From Treponema maltophilum ATCC 51939 (GTDB taxonomy: Bacteria > Spirochaetota > Spirochaetia > Treponematales > Treponemataceae), in assembly GCF_000413055.1 (NCBI RefSeq), contig NZ_KE332518.1, positions 2,466,389 through 2,530,388 on the forward strand: 64,000 bases of DNA. Reading direction: 5' to 3'. The position numbers were made by a program, and so were the translations under genes. The first letter of the stretch is position 1. Every line of letters begins with the position of its first letter. Under the pieces are notes generated by a model. That model searched no databases. It worked only from the letters and a program-made list of their open reading frames with translations, and was not told where the DNA came from. Below, piece by piece: positions 41,756 to 50,251 of the stretch.

Positions 41756-42541
41756 ATGAAAAACAAGCAGCGAGCCGAATTGGCCGTGTGCGGTTTTGCG
41801 GCGGTACAGGCTTTGGCGCGGCAAAACCCGCAAAAAATAAAGCGTTTTTATTATACCCGTGAACGCGCACCGGCGTTCGGTTTTTTGTGCAAAGAACTTG
41901 CATCGCGTAAAATTCCGTACAACGAAGTGCAGGACGCGCAGGAACTCGAAAAGCTGTCGGGCTCGCACCACCATCAGGGCCTTACGGCGATGATTGAAAT
42001 GCCGGTTTTTTTGCCGGTAGGGCCTTCCGATGTTGACGAATGGAGCAGCCGGGGTGAAACTGTTTTGGTTTTGGACGGTATCGGCAATGCGCAAAACGTG
42101 GGCGCGATAATCCGTTCGGCGGCTTTTTTCGGCATACAGCGGATCGTTTTGCCGGCCGCCGGCGCTGCGAGCCTTATAACGACAAGCTCGTACCGGAACG
42201 CGCAGGGCGGCATGGAATTTGTGCGGCTGTACGCCGTGCATTCGATTCCCGTGTTTTTGCGCGCGCTTAAAGGAAAGCTTTTACGTGTGGGAACCGACGC
42301 CGCAGCCAGCATGAACGTGCGCGGTGTAAAAAACGAAGCAAAAAACGATGCGAAGACCGGATGCGCCGTTATCTTGGGCAACGAAGAAAACGGAATGACG
42401 GACGAGGTAAAAAAACTGTGCGACCGGCTCGTGCGCATTCCCTCGCACAATAAACGGCTTGCGCGCGCCGGCGAAGCCTTCCCCGACAGTTTGAACGTTG
42501 CGCAGGCAGCCGCGGTTATACTGTATGAATTGTCAACGTAA
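41756..42541 (+). CDS. TrmH/SpoU-family RNA 2'-O-methyltransferase
   Basis: A 261-residue SPOUT methyltransferase: an N-terminal substrate-binding domain (1-95) and the knotted catalytic domain with motif 1 GNAQNVGAIIRSAAFFG, motif 2 VILGNEENGM and motif 3 IPSHN…SLNVAQAAAV. It methylates a ribose in rRNA or tRNA; which one is not clear. Five bp behind pheT, so probably cotranscribed. Its 3' end overlaps the convergent mutarotase gene by 26 bp. Confidence 0.9.
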   Translation: MKNKQRAELAVCGFAAVQALARQNPQKIKRFYYTRERAPAFGFLCKELASRKIPYNEVQDAQELEKLSGSHHHQGLTAMIEMPVFLPVGPSDVDEWSSRGETVLVLDGIGNAQNVGAIIRSAAFFGIQRIVLPAAGAASLITTSSYRNAQGGMEFVRLYAVHSIPVFLRALKGKLLRVGTDAAASMNVRGVKNEAKNDAKTGCAVILGNEENGMTDEVKKLCDRLVRIPSHNKRLARAGEAFPDSLNVAQAAAVILYELST

Positions 42542-43430
42542 GGGCGGCGGTAAAAGTTTTTCCGCTTTCAAGGCGCAAAAGATTCTTTTTGGATTCCCAT
42601 TCGCTTGATGAGTTTTCAAAATCGGGCAGCGTGTACCAAGGTTCTATGCAGACAAAGCGCAGCTTTTCGGTTGCGGCGCTCCACAAAAGCAGGTACGGAA
42701 AATCTTTTATGCACACTTCAACCGAATATCCTGCAGAATAGCCGGCGCCGTTTTTTTTGTGCGGCGCACTTTTTTCGCGCAGCGTAACCGACGATGCCGT
42801 TAATCCCGTAAAGCACAGCGTATTGCCTTTGAACAAGTCGTCCGACAAGGCGAGCGCTTTTTGATTATTCATGTACCGCCTTTGCGCGCCGGAAGGAAGT
42901 CCGTTTTCGGTCAATTCGACCAAGTCCGGACTTTGCGCCGTATCGAAAACAAGCTCGTAATCGCCCGCCTCTTTTTCTTTTTCAAAGGGGCATATAAAGC
43001 CGGGATGAAATCCGAGTCCGAAAAACATCGGCGATTTCCCCGTGTTCGTTACGTCAACCGTATGCGTGAGCGCGCTGGCGTTAAGGGAAAACGTTTGGGC
43101 GAGTGCAAAATCGTAGGGGAACAGTTTGCGCGTAACGGGCGAACTTTCGGTTTCGAAGCGCAAAAGGTCCGCGCTTTCTTGTGCGAGCCGGTGTTCGGTC
43201 TGCGCTATAAAACCGTGAATGCCCGCGTCGAAAGCCGCGCCCTTGTGCGTGAACCGGCGGTTTTTTATTCGTCCCGTCCACGGAAAAAGCAGGGGCGCGT
43301 GAGCGTTCCATACGCCCTTTTCGCCCTGCCACAGGATTTCCCTGTGCGAACGCGTTTTTACGGAAACGAGCTCCGCACCCGCCGTGTCGACCGTAACGCT
43401 CAGATAATCGTTACAAAGATGTTTTTGCAT
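42516..43430 (-). CDS. Aldose 1-epimerase (galactose mutarotase)-like protein
   Basis: A 304-residue beta-sandwich protein of the mutarotase superfamily, LacX/YeaD-like group: LLFPWTGRIKNRRFTHKG, GIHGFI (His), GLGFHPGFICPF (His) and CIEPWYTLPD with the catalytic glutamate. Converts alpha- and beta-anomers of sugars or sugar phosphates. Overlaps the 3' end of trmH on the opposite strand. Confidence 0.85.
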   Translation of the reverse strand: MQKHLCNDYLSVTVDTAGAELVSVKTRSHREILWQGEKGVWNAHAPLLFPWTGRIKNRRFTHKGAAFDAGIHGFIAQTEHRLAQESADLLRFETESSPVTRKLFPYDFALAQTFSLNASALTHTVDVTNTGKSPMFFGLGFHPGFICPFEKEKEAGDYELVFDTAQSPDLVELTENGLPSGAQRRYMNNQKALALSDDLFKGNTLCFTGLTASSVTLREKSAPHKKNGAGYSAGYSVEVCIKDFPYLLLWSAATEKLRFVCIEPWYTLPDFENSSSEWESKKNLLRLESGKTFTAALTLTIHTV

Positions 43431-43549
43431 ACCGGCAGTATAGCCGCAATCCGCGTCTTTTGAAAGGGGCGCATCGCCGACAACTGGACAGCTGCATTTT
43501 TACAAGCTATACTTATCGATATAAAGTACCGGATAAGGAGGCAGAAAAG

Positions 43550-44584
43550 ATGAAAAAATATATAACAGCAGTAATTTTACTGTGCGGAATGGGGCATTGT
43601 TTTTTTGCCGTTGATTGGCAAAAAGAATTGTTTGCACAGTTTATTCAAAAAGAAACGTTTCAAGTGCGTTGTGATTGGACACAGGGCTTTAAGAGAATAG
43701 AAAGAGAACTGGAAGCTTGTATAGAAGATCTTGAAGGTCGGCTGTATACTACTGAACGGTTTGAAATTTCCGATTTTACGTTAACTGAAAATGGATTTTT
43801 ATCACAAAAAGTTCCCGTACACAATCATAAAACAAAAGAAGATAAAAAAATCGATATCTTCTTTGTGTTAGGAAATGAATATCTGTTGTTTTTTACAAGT
43901 ATGAAGGATTTTAATTCGGGATATTTTTTGACTATGGCAACTCCATATATTTTTAAACAAAGAGAAAAAAGCGACTTTTGGGATTCGGAAAATAAACAGA
44001 GATGGTATGTAGACAGCAGTCCCTATTCAGGGCTTATAAAAAAAACGACAACAAGCAGTTATATGACCGAAACGGTAAAAGGCGTAACCTTTCCCTATAA
44101 CGGTTCCGAGTTTGAATTATACATGTTACACGATGAGGTCGGGTCAAGCTTGAATATGTATGCAATGCCGTGGGTAGAAAACGCTGCGGGAGGCGGAATC
44201 GGTGAATGGATAGAAATTGAGCCGGATATGGAACAAAGTGTATGTTATATTTTAAACGGTTTTGTAGACGCATCGCGGCCTCATTTATATAAAATGAATA
44301 GCCGTATAAAAAAGGCTCTTATAAAGGGGATAACCGCAAAAGGAAAAGAGTTGGAGCAAACAGTCTATTTTGAAGATTTTGTATATTTTAAGACAGTACA
44401 ATTTACGAAGCCTGTGGTAAAAATACGTATAACGATTCAAGATGTATATCCGGGGACTAAATGGCAGGATACGGCAATTTCCGCTATCATGTTTCCGGAG
44501 TATGATAATAAAGCAAAAGATTGGCGGTATAGATACAATAATGATACCGGTAAATACGAAGTATGCAAAATAGAGAAAAAATGA
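43550..44584 (+). CDS. Exported protein with a C-terminal NADase-type glycan-binding (discoidin-like) domain
   Basis: A 344-residue protein with a signal peptide (1-21). Residues about 215-325 (GEWIEIEPDM, ILNGFVDASRPHLYKMNSRIKKALI, KTVQFTKPVVKIRITIQDVYPGTKWQDTAISAI) match the jelly-roll domain found beside NADases and in many spirochaetal exported proteins; the family name is from memory. The first part is unrecognised. GGAGG lies eight bases before the ATG at 43550. The gene is AT-richer than its neighbours, suggesting acquisition. Confidence 0.65.
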   Translation: MKKYITAVILLCGMGHCFFAVDWQKELFAQFIQKETFQVRCDWTQGFKRIERELEACIEDLEGRLYTTERFEISDFTLTENGFLSQKVPVHNHKTKEDKKIDIFFVLGNEYLLFFTSMKDFNSGYFLTMATPYIFKQREKSDFWDSENKQRWYVDSSPYSGLIKKTTTSSYMTETVKGVTFPYNGSEFELYMLHDEVGSSLNMYAMPWVENAAGGGIGEWIEIEPDMEQSVCYILNGFVDASRPHLYKMNSRIKKALIKGITAKGKELEQTVYFEDFVYFKTVQFTKPVVKIRITIQDVYPGTKWQDTAISAIMFPEYDNKAKDWRYRYNNDTGKYEVCKIEKK

Positions 44585-44630
44585 ATAAAATATTTTTACT
44601 GCTATACTTATTATGTATAATGCGTTAGCG

Positions 44631-44706
44631 GGCGGCAGCAGTACCCCGCAGCAAGCGAATGCCTGCGAGGAGTACTGCAGAGCACGCGGCCGTAAGATTT
44701 CTTACG
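44631..44706. repeat. Inverted-repeat cluster between two genes
   Basis: Two strong hairpins: arms GCAGTAC/GTACTGC with inner CGCAG/CTGCG (about 44637-44682), and the perfect GCCGTAAGA/TCTTACGGC (about 44691-44711) with a TT loop. Neither has a T run. Could be a REP-like element, or together act as a terminator region between convergent genes. Confidence 0.4.
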
Positions 44707-44730
44707 GCAACGCCCGTATACTCGGACAAG

Positions 44731-45786
44731 TCAATCGCGGAAGTTTTTCAAAACGGCGGCCATGTATTTTTCGGGGGCGTAAAAAAAGCTGCCGATGTGC
44801 GGGGCGCCTTCGGTTAAAACGAGCCGTTTGGGTTCGTGCGCCGCTTCGTACAAGCGGTGCGCGTCGGCGGGCGGTACGAGGGTGTCGGCGCTGCCGTGAA
44901 ACAAAACGAGTTCAAAGGGCTGCGCTTGCGTGCATGCGGCCAAGGTTGTGCCCGGGCAATCGGCCGAAAAAGAAAATCCGTTTACAAAAAGGTTGAAAAA
45001 AGACGCGGCTTTTGCCGCACAGCAGAAAACCGCGCGGTGAATGCCTTTTGCGGATAAAAACAGGGACAGCTGGCGTTCGACTTGTTCCGAAAAACGGTAA
45101 AATCCGCAGTCGGCGGCAACCGTTTTCAGGGCGGCTCTTTCGTCGGCACATTCGTCTTGCACGGCGATGATTCCGTATGCGCATTGGACGGCCGCCGCGG
45201 CTCCCATGGACACGCCGTGAAGCACAATGCGGATATCTTTGCCGAAGCGGTATACCAAAAAGCGGAGCCACAGCGCAAGGTCGGCGGCGTCGGTTGTAAG
45301 ATGGCCGAGCCCCGCAAAGCGGCCTTCGCTTTCGCCGTGGGCGCGCAGGTTGACGCTTAAAACGGAAAAGCCGTTTTTATAATATGCTTCGGCCAAATAC
45401 GCCATGCCGCGGGCGGAATCGGAAAAGCCGTGAACGAGCACCGCAAAATGCTTTTTGTCGGACGCGCTTTCGGCATCGTTTTGCAGTTGTAAATCGGCGC
45501 ACAGTTTCAGCGTTTTTTTGGGGAAAAAGGACGGTAAGGGGAAAATCCGGCGGATGCAGGCGGAGCGTATTGCGACCTTTTCCTGCGATGTTTCGTCTAT
45601 GCGGTTTTTCGCTTCAAGCAAAACGGGGTAAACTTTTTCGTCCTTTATGTGATCGGCGTTATCGACGAACGAGTGTTTTGCGTACACGGAGCGCGCGCAT
45701 AAAAAACCGAACAGTACGAATCCTGCGGAAAAGCATAGAATTAAAAAACCTGCGGCGGCAAGCAGCGGCAAAAAAATGAAAAGCAT
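44731..45786 (-). CDS. Membrane-anchored alpha/beta hydrolase
   Basis: A 351-residue protein with an N-terminal membrane helix (residues 2-30) and an alpha/beta hydrolase domain: VLVHGFSDSARG (oxyanion), LHGVSMGAAAA (nucleophile Ser), FHGSADTLVPP (Asp) and GAPHIGSF (His). Resembles the YqkD-like hydrolases; probably a periplasmic-side esterase or peptidase of unknown substrate. The ATG at 45786 follows a promoter directly (see 45794-45823), which supports this start over 45849. Confidence 0.8.
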   Translation of the reverse strand: MLFIFLPLLAAAGFLILCFSAGFVLFGFLCARSVYAKHSFVDNADHIKDEKVYPVLLEAKNRIDETSQEKVAIRSACIRRIFPLPSFFPKKTLKLCADLQLQNDAESASDKKHFAVLVHGFSDSARGMAYLAEAYYKNGFSVLSVNLRAHGESEGRFAGLGHLTTDAADLALWLRFLVYRFGKDIRIVLHGVSMGAAAAVQCAYGIIAVQDECADERAALKTVAADCGFYRFSEQVERQLSLFLSAKGIHRAVFCCAAKAASFFNLFVNGFSFSADCPGTTLAACTQAQPFELVLFHGSADTLVPPADAHRLYEAAHEPKRLVLTEGAPHIGSFFYAPEKYMAAVLKNFRD

Positions 45787-45793
45787 ATCGAAA

Positions 45794-45823
45794 AGTATAC
45801 ACGCTGCGGGACAAAAAAAGCAA
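45794..45823 (-). promoter_or_regulatory. Promoter next to the membrane hydrolase start (leaderless type)
   Basis: Minus strand TTGCTT (45823-45818), 18 bp, TATACT (45799-45794), seven bases before the ATG at 45786. No Shine-Dalgarno. Confidence 0.45.
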
Positions 45824-45877
45824 TCGGTGCGGGGCGATCGCGATTTCACAAACTTTAAGAATGTGTCAAAATTGCAA

Positions 45878-45906
45878 TTGCAGAATGTGCGGTTTTCGGG
45901 TATACT
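45878..45906 (+). promoter_or_regulatory. Promoter next to the RlmL-like gene start (leaderless type)
   Basis: TTGCAG (45878-45883), 17 bp, TATACT (45901-45906), six bases before the ATG at 45913. No Shine-Dalgarno. Confidence 0.55.
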
Positions 45907-45912
45907 TTGTTA

Positions 45913-47142
45913 ATGACAACACTTGCCGCCCTGTGTGCAATCGGTGCCGAAAAGGTTCTTGCAAACGAAATAAAAAAACTCGGTTACGCGGTGAGGAGCA
46001 ATGCTCCCGGCCGGGTGCTGTTTGACTGCCCCGAAAAAGAGCTGTTCCGGCCCAATCTGTGCCTGCGCACGGCGGACAGAATTTACCTGCAGGCGGCCTC
46101 CTTTGCCGCACCCGATTTCGACGCGCTGTTTGAGGGCGTGCATGCCGTACAGTGGCAGGATTTTTTTAAAAAAGACGTAAAACTCCATATAGATAAGGTG
46201 CGCATTCATAAGAGTGCTCTTAGATCGGAACACGGCGTGCAATCCGTCGTGCATAAAGCGGTTTGCGCCAAGCTCGGCTCGTGCTGGCGTATGAACGTTT
46301 TGCCGGAAAGCGGCGCGCAGGCGGATATACGCGTGTACGTCGAAAACGATACGGTGTCGGTTTTTCTCGATTTGTCGGGCGCGCCGCTGAACCGCAGAGG
46401 GTACCGCAAAGACGGGGGAAGCGCGCCGATACGCGAATCGACGGCGGCAGTCCTTTTGCAGCTTATGTGCTGGAAGCGGAAAATGCCGCTGCACGATCCC
46501 TTTTGCGGATCCGGAACAATAGCGATTGAAGCGGCGCTTTACGCGTACAACGTCGCTCCGGGCTTCGGCAGGCGCTTTGCGCTTGAAAACCTTGCCGTTT
46601 TCGATGCCGCCTCGGCGGACGAAATCCGCAAAAAAGAAGCGGCGAACATTCGCCCGGATGTGCTTGCCCGCATTACCGGAACCGACATAGATCCCGCTGC
46701 GGCAGAGCGGGCGCGTGTAAACGCCGAACGCGCATTCGCCGGTGCGGGGCGCGCTTTGCAGCTTATCGGGAGCGATTTGAAAATTCCGCGCCCCGATTTT
46801 GAATGTGCGGATTTTAAGGAGCTGCAAGCGCCTTACAACGAGGGATGTATCATTACCAATCCTCCGTACGGCGAGCGGCTCGGCGATGAGGAGGAAATTC
46901 CCGCGCTGTATAAAAGCATGGGCTCCCTGTTTACGGATTTTAAAGGCTGGAACATGGGCTTCATTACGGCCTATGCGGATTTTGAACGCTGCATCGGAAA
47001 GCGCGCGTCGCAGGCAAAAAATTTAAAAAGCGGTAATTTGGATACCGTTTTTTATATATACAACGAACAAGGATACGGCAAACACAGTACGCAACCGACG
47101 GAGGAAAAAGATGGGAATCGTTATAGACCACGAAAAGCGTAA
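45913..47142 (+). CDS. THUMP-domain class I SAM-dependent RNA methyltransferase (RlmL N-terminal type)
   Basis: About 409 residues. N-terminal ferredoxin-like and THUMP region (1-165), then a UPF0020 methyltransferase: DPFCGSGTIAIEAAL (SAM binding), TGTDIDPAA and the catalytic IITNPPYGERL. It matches the N-terminal half of E. coli RlmKL, which makes m2G2445 in 23S rRNA; the C-terminal RlmK half is absent. The 3' end overlaps the downstream TetR gene by 32 bp. Confidence 0.88.
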   Translation: MTTLAALCAIGAEKVLANEIKKLGYAVRSNAPGRVLFDCPEKELFRPNLCLRTADRIYLQAASFAAPDFDALFEGVHAVQWQDFFKKDVKLHIDKVRIHKSALRSEHGVQSVVHKAVCAKLGSCWRMNVLPESGAQADIRVYVENDTVSVFLDLSGAPLNRRGYRKDGGSAPIRESTAAVLLQLMCWKRKMPLHDPFCGSGTIAIEAALYAYNVAPGFGRRFALENLAVFDAASADEIRKKEAANIRPDVLARITGTDIDPAAAERARVNAERAFAGAGRALQLIGSDLKIPRPDFECADFKELQAPYNEGCIITNPPYGERLGDEEEIPALYKSMGSLFTDFKGWNMGFITAYADFERCIGKRASQAKNLKSGNLDTVFYIYNEQGYGKHSTQPTEEKDGNRYRPRKA

Positions 47143-47704
47143 AAAAGTCATTTTAAAAAAAGCCCTCGATGTGATTATCGATGAAGGCTATGAAGACGCG
47201 ACCTTTCAAAAAATTGCCGACCGCTGCGGTATTACGCGCACCACCTTATATATCTATTTTAAAAACAAGCGCGAAATATTTTTATGGAGTATCAAGCAGT
47301 TGACCGAAGGCTTGGAAAATTCGCTCCGCCTTATTATCGACGACAAAAGCCGCACTTGTAAAGAACGGCTTTTGGACGTTTTGGAAGTGATTGTTCACGG
47401 CTGCATGGAAAACAGGCAGCTGTTTCAGGTTATTTTAGCCTATCTTATTCAAATACAAAAAACGGGTAAAAATCCGGGCGACCGCGTGCGGCGTCGCATC
47501 GTGCGCTTGCGGCATCTTCTTTCGACCATTTTAATCGAAGGTAAAAAAAGCGGCGACTTTAAGCAGATAAACGTAAAAGCGGCGAACGAAATGTTCTATT
47601 CGCTTATCGAATCGGCAATTTTCCGTTTGGCAATCCTCGACCAGCAGACAGTCAACGAAATGCTTTCTTCCCTGCAGCTGGCCGTCGCAGGTATAAGTGC
47701 GTAA
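47111..47704 (+). CDS. TetR/AcrR-family regulator
   Basis: A 197-residue regulator: TetR DNA-binding domain at residues 12-58 (ALDVIIDEGYEDATFQKIADRCGITRTTLYIYFKNK in outline) and a helical ligand domain. GGAGG precedes the ATG, which lies inside the end of the methyltransferase gene. Its target is unknown; the cyclase gene begins 80 bp downstream with its own promoter-like sequence. Confidence 0.88.
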   Translation: MGIVIDHEKRKKVILKKALDVIIDEGYEDATFQKIADRCGITRTTLYIYFKNKREIFLWSIKQLTEGLENSLRLIIDDKSRTCKERLLDVLEVIVHGCMENRQLFQVILAYLIQIQKTGKNPGDRVRRRIVRLRHLLSTILIEGKKSGDFKQINVKAANEMFYSLIESAIFRLAILDQQTVNEMLSSLQLAVAGISA

Positions 47705-47784
47705 GAGGGCGCGTTTGCGTCTTGACTTTTTCCGGAAAGTGCAATATATCGTAGTATAATCAATAAAAGTTTCACAAAGAATCA

Positions 47785-50166
47785 ATGAGCATGAGTAAGA
47801 TTGTATTTGAAAAAATCAAAAATCGGCTGAAGAAGATTTCCTCTTCCGTTGCAAGATGGAAAGTCGGTTCGCTTGTCGTTCTTGTAGTACTTATGGCGCT
47901 CCCTTTCAGTATGGACAAGATGGATTTATTTAATCCCGAACAGGCGTCGCGTTTGCTGTATCCGTTTACCGTATTGGCATCCGGTGTTGTTCCGAGCGGG
48001 TTTCATTTTTTTCCCGTTTGCTGCTTCGCATTTTTTCTTTTGCCGATTGCCTGTATCCTTACGATCGTATCCTTTTTTCAAAAAAAGATAACGGATACTA
48101 TGGTATATTTAAGTTTGCTCGTATCCGCAACGTTTTATCTTGCCGGCAGCTTTTGCGGAATAATTTTGTTTGCAAATACGGCGCGCTGGTTTTCTTCGTT
48201 AAGCCCTGCGGTATACCTTGCTTTTTTTTCGGCGCTTGCGTTTCATTCAGCTTTAATCGCATTCGGAATAGTTTCCATAAAACGAAAAAGCGAATCGTAT
48301 GTGGAATATAAACAGCTTTTAAAAGAAGAAAAGCAAAAAGAAGCGATTCTTCGCGACAAAACATCGGAAAAGCTGAAAAAGCACAAAAAAACCGAAGGCG
48401 ATGCAGCGCCGGATCTTGCCGCCGTGTATTCGGCCGTAAAAGACAGAATCAACGATTTTAAAAACCGGGAATGGAAAACACGCATAAAAACGAAAATAAC
48501 CTTTGTCATTCTCTGTACGATACTGATTATTCTTTCCACCTTTATTTCCACGGATTTGAAAAATTATAAAACGCTGCTTTCGCAAACGGTAAACAATACG
48601 GGTAAAAATCTCGCCGAACAGGTTGCCGCGATCTATGATTTTTCCGACGGTCTTCATACGAAAATAAGTGCATTTTTCGACGGTATACGGAAAACAAACG
48701 CGTCCTCGCCGTTCCCCTTCCAAAGGGTAGACATTATTACGACGAGCAGCAAAACGAATATCTTCCTTGAAGAAATCGATTATTCTACGGAACTGCCGGA
48801 ATTCGATGTATTTTCTTATACGACGGCTGCCGGGAGCGTTAATAAGATTCCCGTTTCGGAAAAAACGATTTTACCGTCCGAAGCCGTGCGCTACATAACG
48901 CATTATCAAAATGAAAATACGAGAAGCGAGCCGATTCTAAAGCCGGAAAAGAACACCTGTTTGTATGTGTATCCGGTTACGTTTTCGCGCAAAGACGGTC
49001 AAAGGCTTGTGGGGTTTTCGGTCGTTACGTATTTGAACGAAGTCTTGAACAGGCCGTATTTTCAGGCAAAGGTTTTTATTTTGACGATTTCGGCAATCTT
49101 TTTTTATGTTTCGATAATAATCACTCTGTTTCTCGCCGATTTTATCGCGAACCCGATCCTCTTTCTGTGCGGAAATATTCGCAAAACGGCAAACGGTTTG
49201 AGCGACATGCTTTCCGGCAACGCGAAGATTGAATCGGGCAAGCTGATGTTTGAAGAAAGTGTCAACACGAATGACGAAATAAAAACGCTTTCGATAGAAA
49301 TAAAAAATATCGTGTCGCTTGTGCGCGGCATGCTGCCGTACGTATCGTTTCACACGGTGCAAAATGCGGAAAAAAACACCGGCCGTTTGAGCACGACGCG
49401 CGAACTGTGCTTTCTTTTTACCGATATCCGCGGATTTACGAGTCTGTGCGAAAAGATATCGCCGAAAGAGGTTATCCGGCTTTTGAATCGATATCTCGAT
49501 CTGGAAACAAAAATCATTTTCGAAAACGACGGCGATGTCGATAAATACGTCGGCGACGAAATAATGGCGTTTTTTTCCGGCCCCAAAAAAGAGATCAACG
49601 CCTGCAAAGCCGCCATGGAAATCCGCAAAGCAATGTACCGCGAAAAGCAGGCCGCACTCGAAGAGGGAGTGGATTCCATTTCCATCGGTATCGGCATCAA
49701 CTCCGGTTCCGTCGTATTCGGTTCGGTCGGATCGGAAACGCGCAAGGACTTTACGTCGATCGGCGATACGGTAAACCTCGCGGCTCGGCTTGAAAGCGCA
49801 AATAAAGAATACGGCTCAAAGGCGATTATTTCCGAAGCGGTGTATGAAAAATTGAACGGCAGTTTTGTATGCCGCGAGCTCGATTTTGTAACGGTAAAGG
49901 GAAAAACCGAACCGGTGCGTATTTACGAGATTTTGCAGGCAAAGGAAGCGGCAACCGAAAAAATTCTCGATTTAAAACGTACCTTCGAAACCGGCTTGTC
50001 GTATTACCGAAAACGCAAATGGGATAACGCGGAAAAATATTTTTCCGACAATATCGAAAAATACAACGATGCACCGTCGAAGGTATTTTTAAAGCGGGTA
50101 AACCACTATCAGGTTTCGCCGCCCAAACCGCGGTGGAAGGGCGTTTTTGTAATGACCGGAAAATAA
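47785..50166 (+). CDS. Membrane-bound class III adenylate/guanylate cyclase
   Basis: A 793-residue sensor cyclase. Residues 30-165 hold about four membrane helices; 170-230 are charged coiled coil; a helix near 235-255 begins an extracytoplasmic sensor region (about 260-420); a further helix near 430-455 leads to HAMP (456-515) and the cyclase domain (535-715). Metal aspartates are in LFTDIRGF and GDVDKYVGDEIMAFF; the purine and transition-state region is KDFTSIGDTVNLAARLES (Thr/Asp at the base-recognition site favours ATP). The C-terminus is TPR-like. Produces cyclic AMP or GMP in response to an unknown external signal. Confidence 0.88.
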   Translation: MSMSKIVFEKIKNRLKKISSSVARWKVGSLVVLVVLMALPFSMDKMDLFNPEQASRLLYPFTVLASGVVPSGFHFFPVCCFAFFLLPIACILTIVSFFQKKITDTMVYLSLLVSATFYLAGSFCGIILFANTARWFSSLSPAVYLAFFSALAFHSALIAFGIVSIKRKSESYVEYKQLLKEEKQKEAILRDKTSEKLKKHKKTEGDAAPDLAAVYSAVKDRINDFKNREWKTRIKTKITFVILCTILIILSTFISTDLKNYKTLLSQTVNNTGKNLAEQVAAIYDFSDGLHTKISAFFDGIRKTNASSPFPFQRVDIITTSSKTNIFLEEIDYSTELPEFDVFSYTTAAGSVNKIPVSEKTILPSEAVRYITHYQNENTRSEPILKPEKNTCLYVYPVTFSRKDGQRLVGFSVVTYLNEVLNRPYFQAKVFILTISAIFFYVSIIITLFLADFIANPILFLCGNIRKTANGLSDMLSGNAKIESGKLMFEESVNTNDEIKTLSIEIKNIVSLVRGMLPYVSFHTVQNAEKNTGRLSTTRELCFLFTDIRGFTSLCEKISPKEVIRLLNRYLDLETKIIFENDGDVDKYVGDEIMAFFSGPKKEINACKAAMEIRKAMYREKQAALEEGVDSISIGIGINSGSVVFGSVGSETRKDFTSIGDTVNLAARLESANKEYGSKAIISEAVYEKLNGSFVCRELDFVTVKGKTEPVRIYEILQAKEAATEKILDLKRTFETGLSYYRKRKWDNAEKYFSDNIEKYNDAPSKVFLKRVNHYQVSPPKPRWKGVFVMTGK

Positions 50167-50251
50167 TAGCCCGTAAAGCTTTCTCTTCTGCCTGCCGCAC
50201 GGGCGTACGGGGCCGCGGCATGGCCGCACGCGGACACACGGATGCGTGCCT

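Noticed and set aside
43460..43549. Upstream extension of the 43550 gene
   Set aside because: The signal peptide and GGAGG place the start at 43550; the added residues look like intergenic sequence.
44613..44996. 127-codon plus frame
   Set aside because: It crosses the hairpin cluster and runs antisense into the membrane hydrolase gene; arginine-rich shadow composition.
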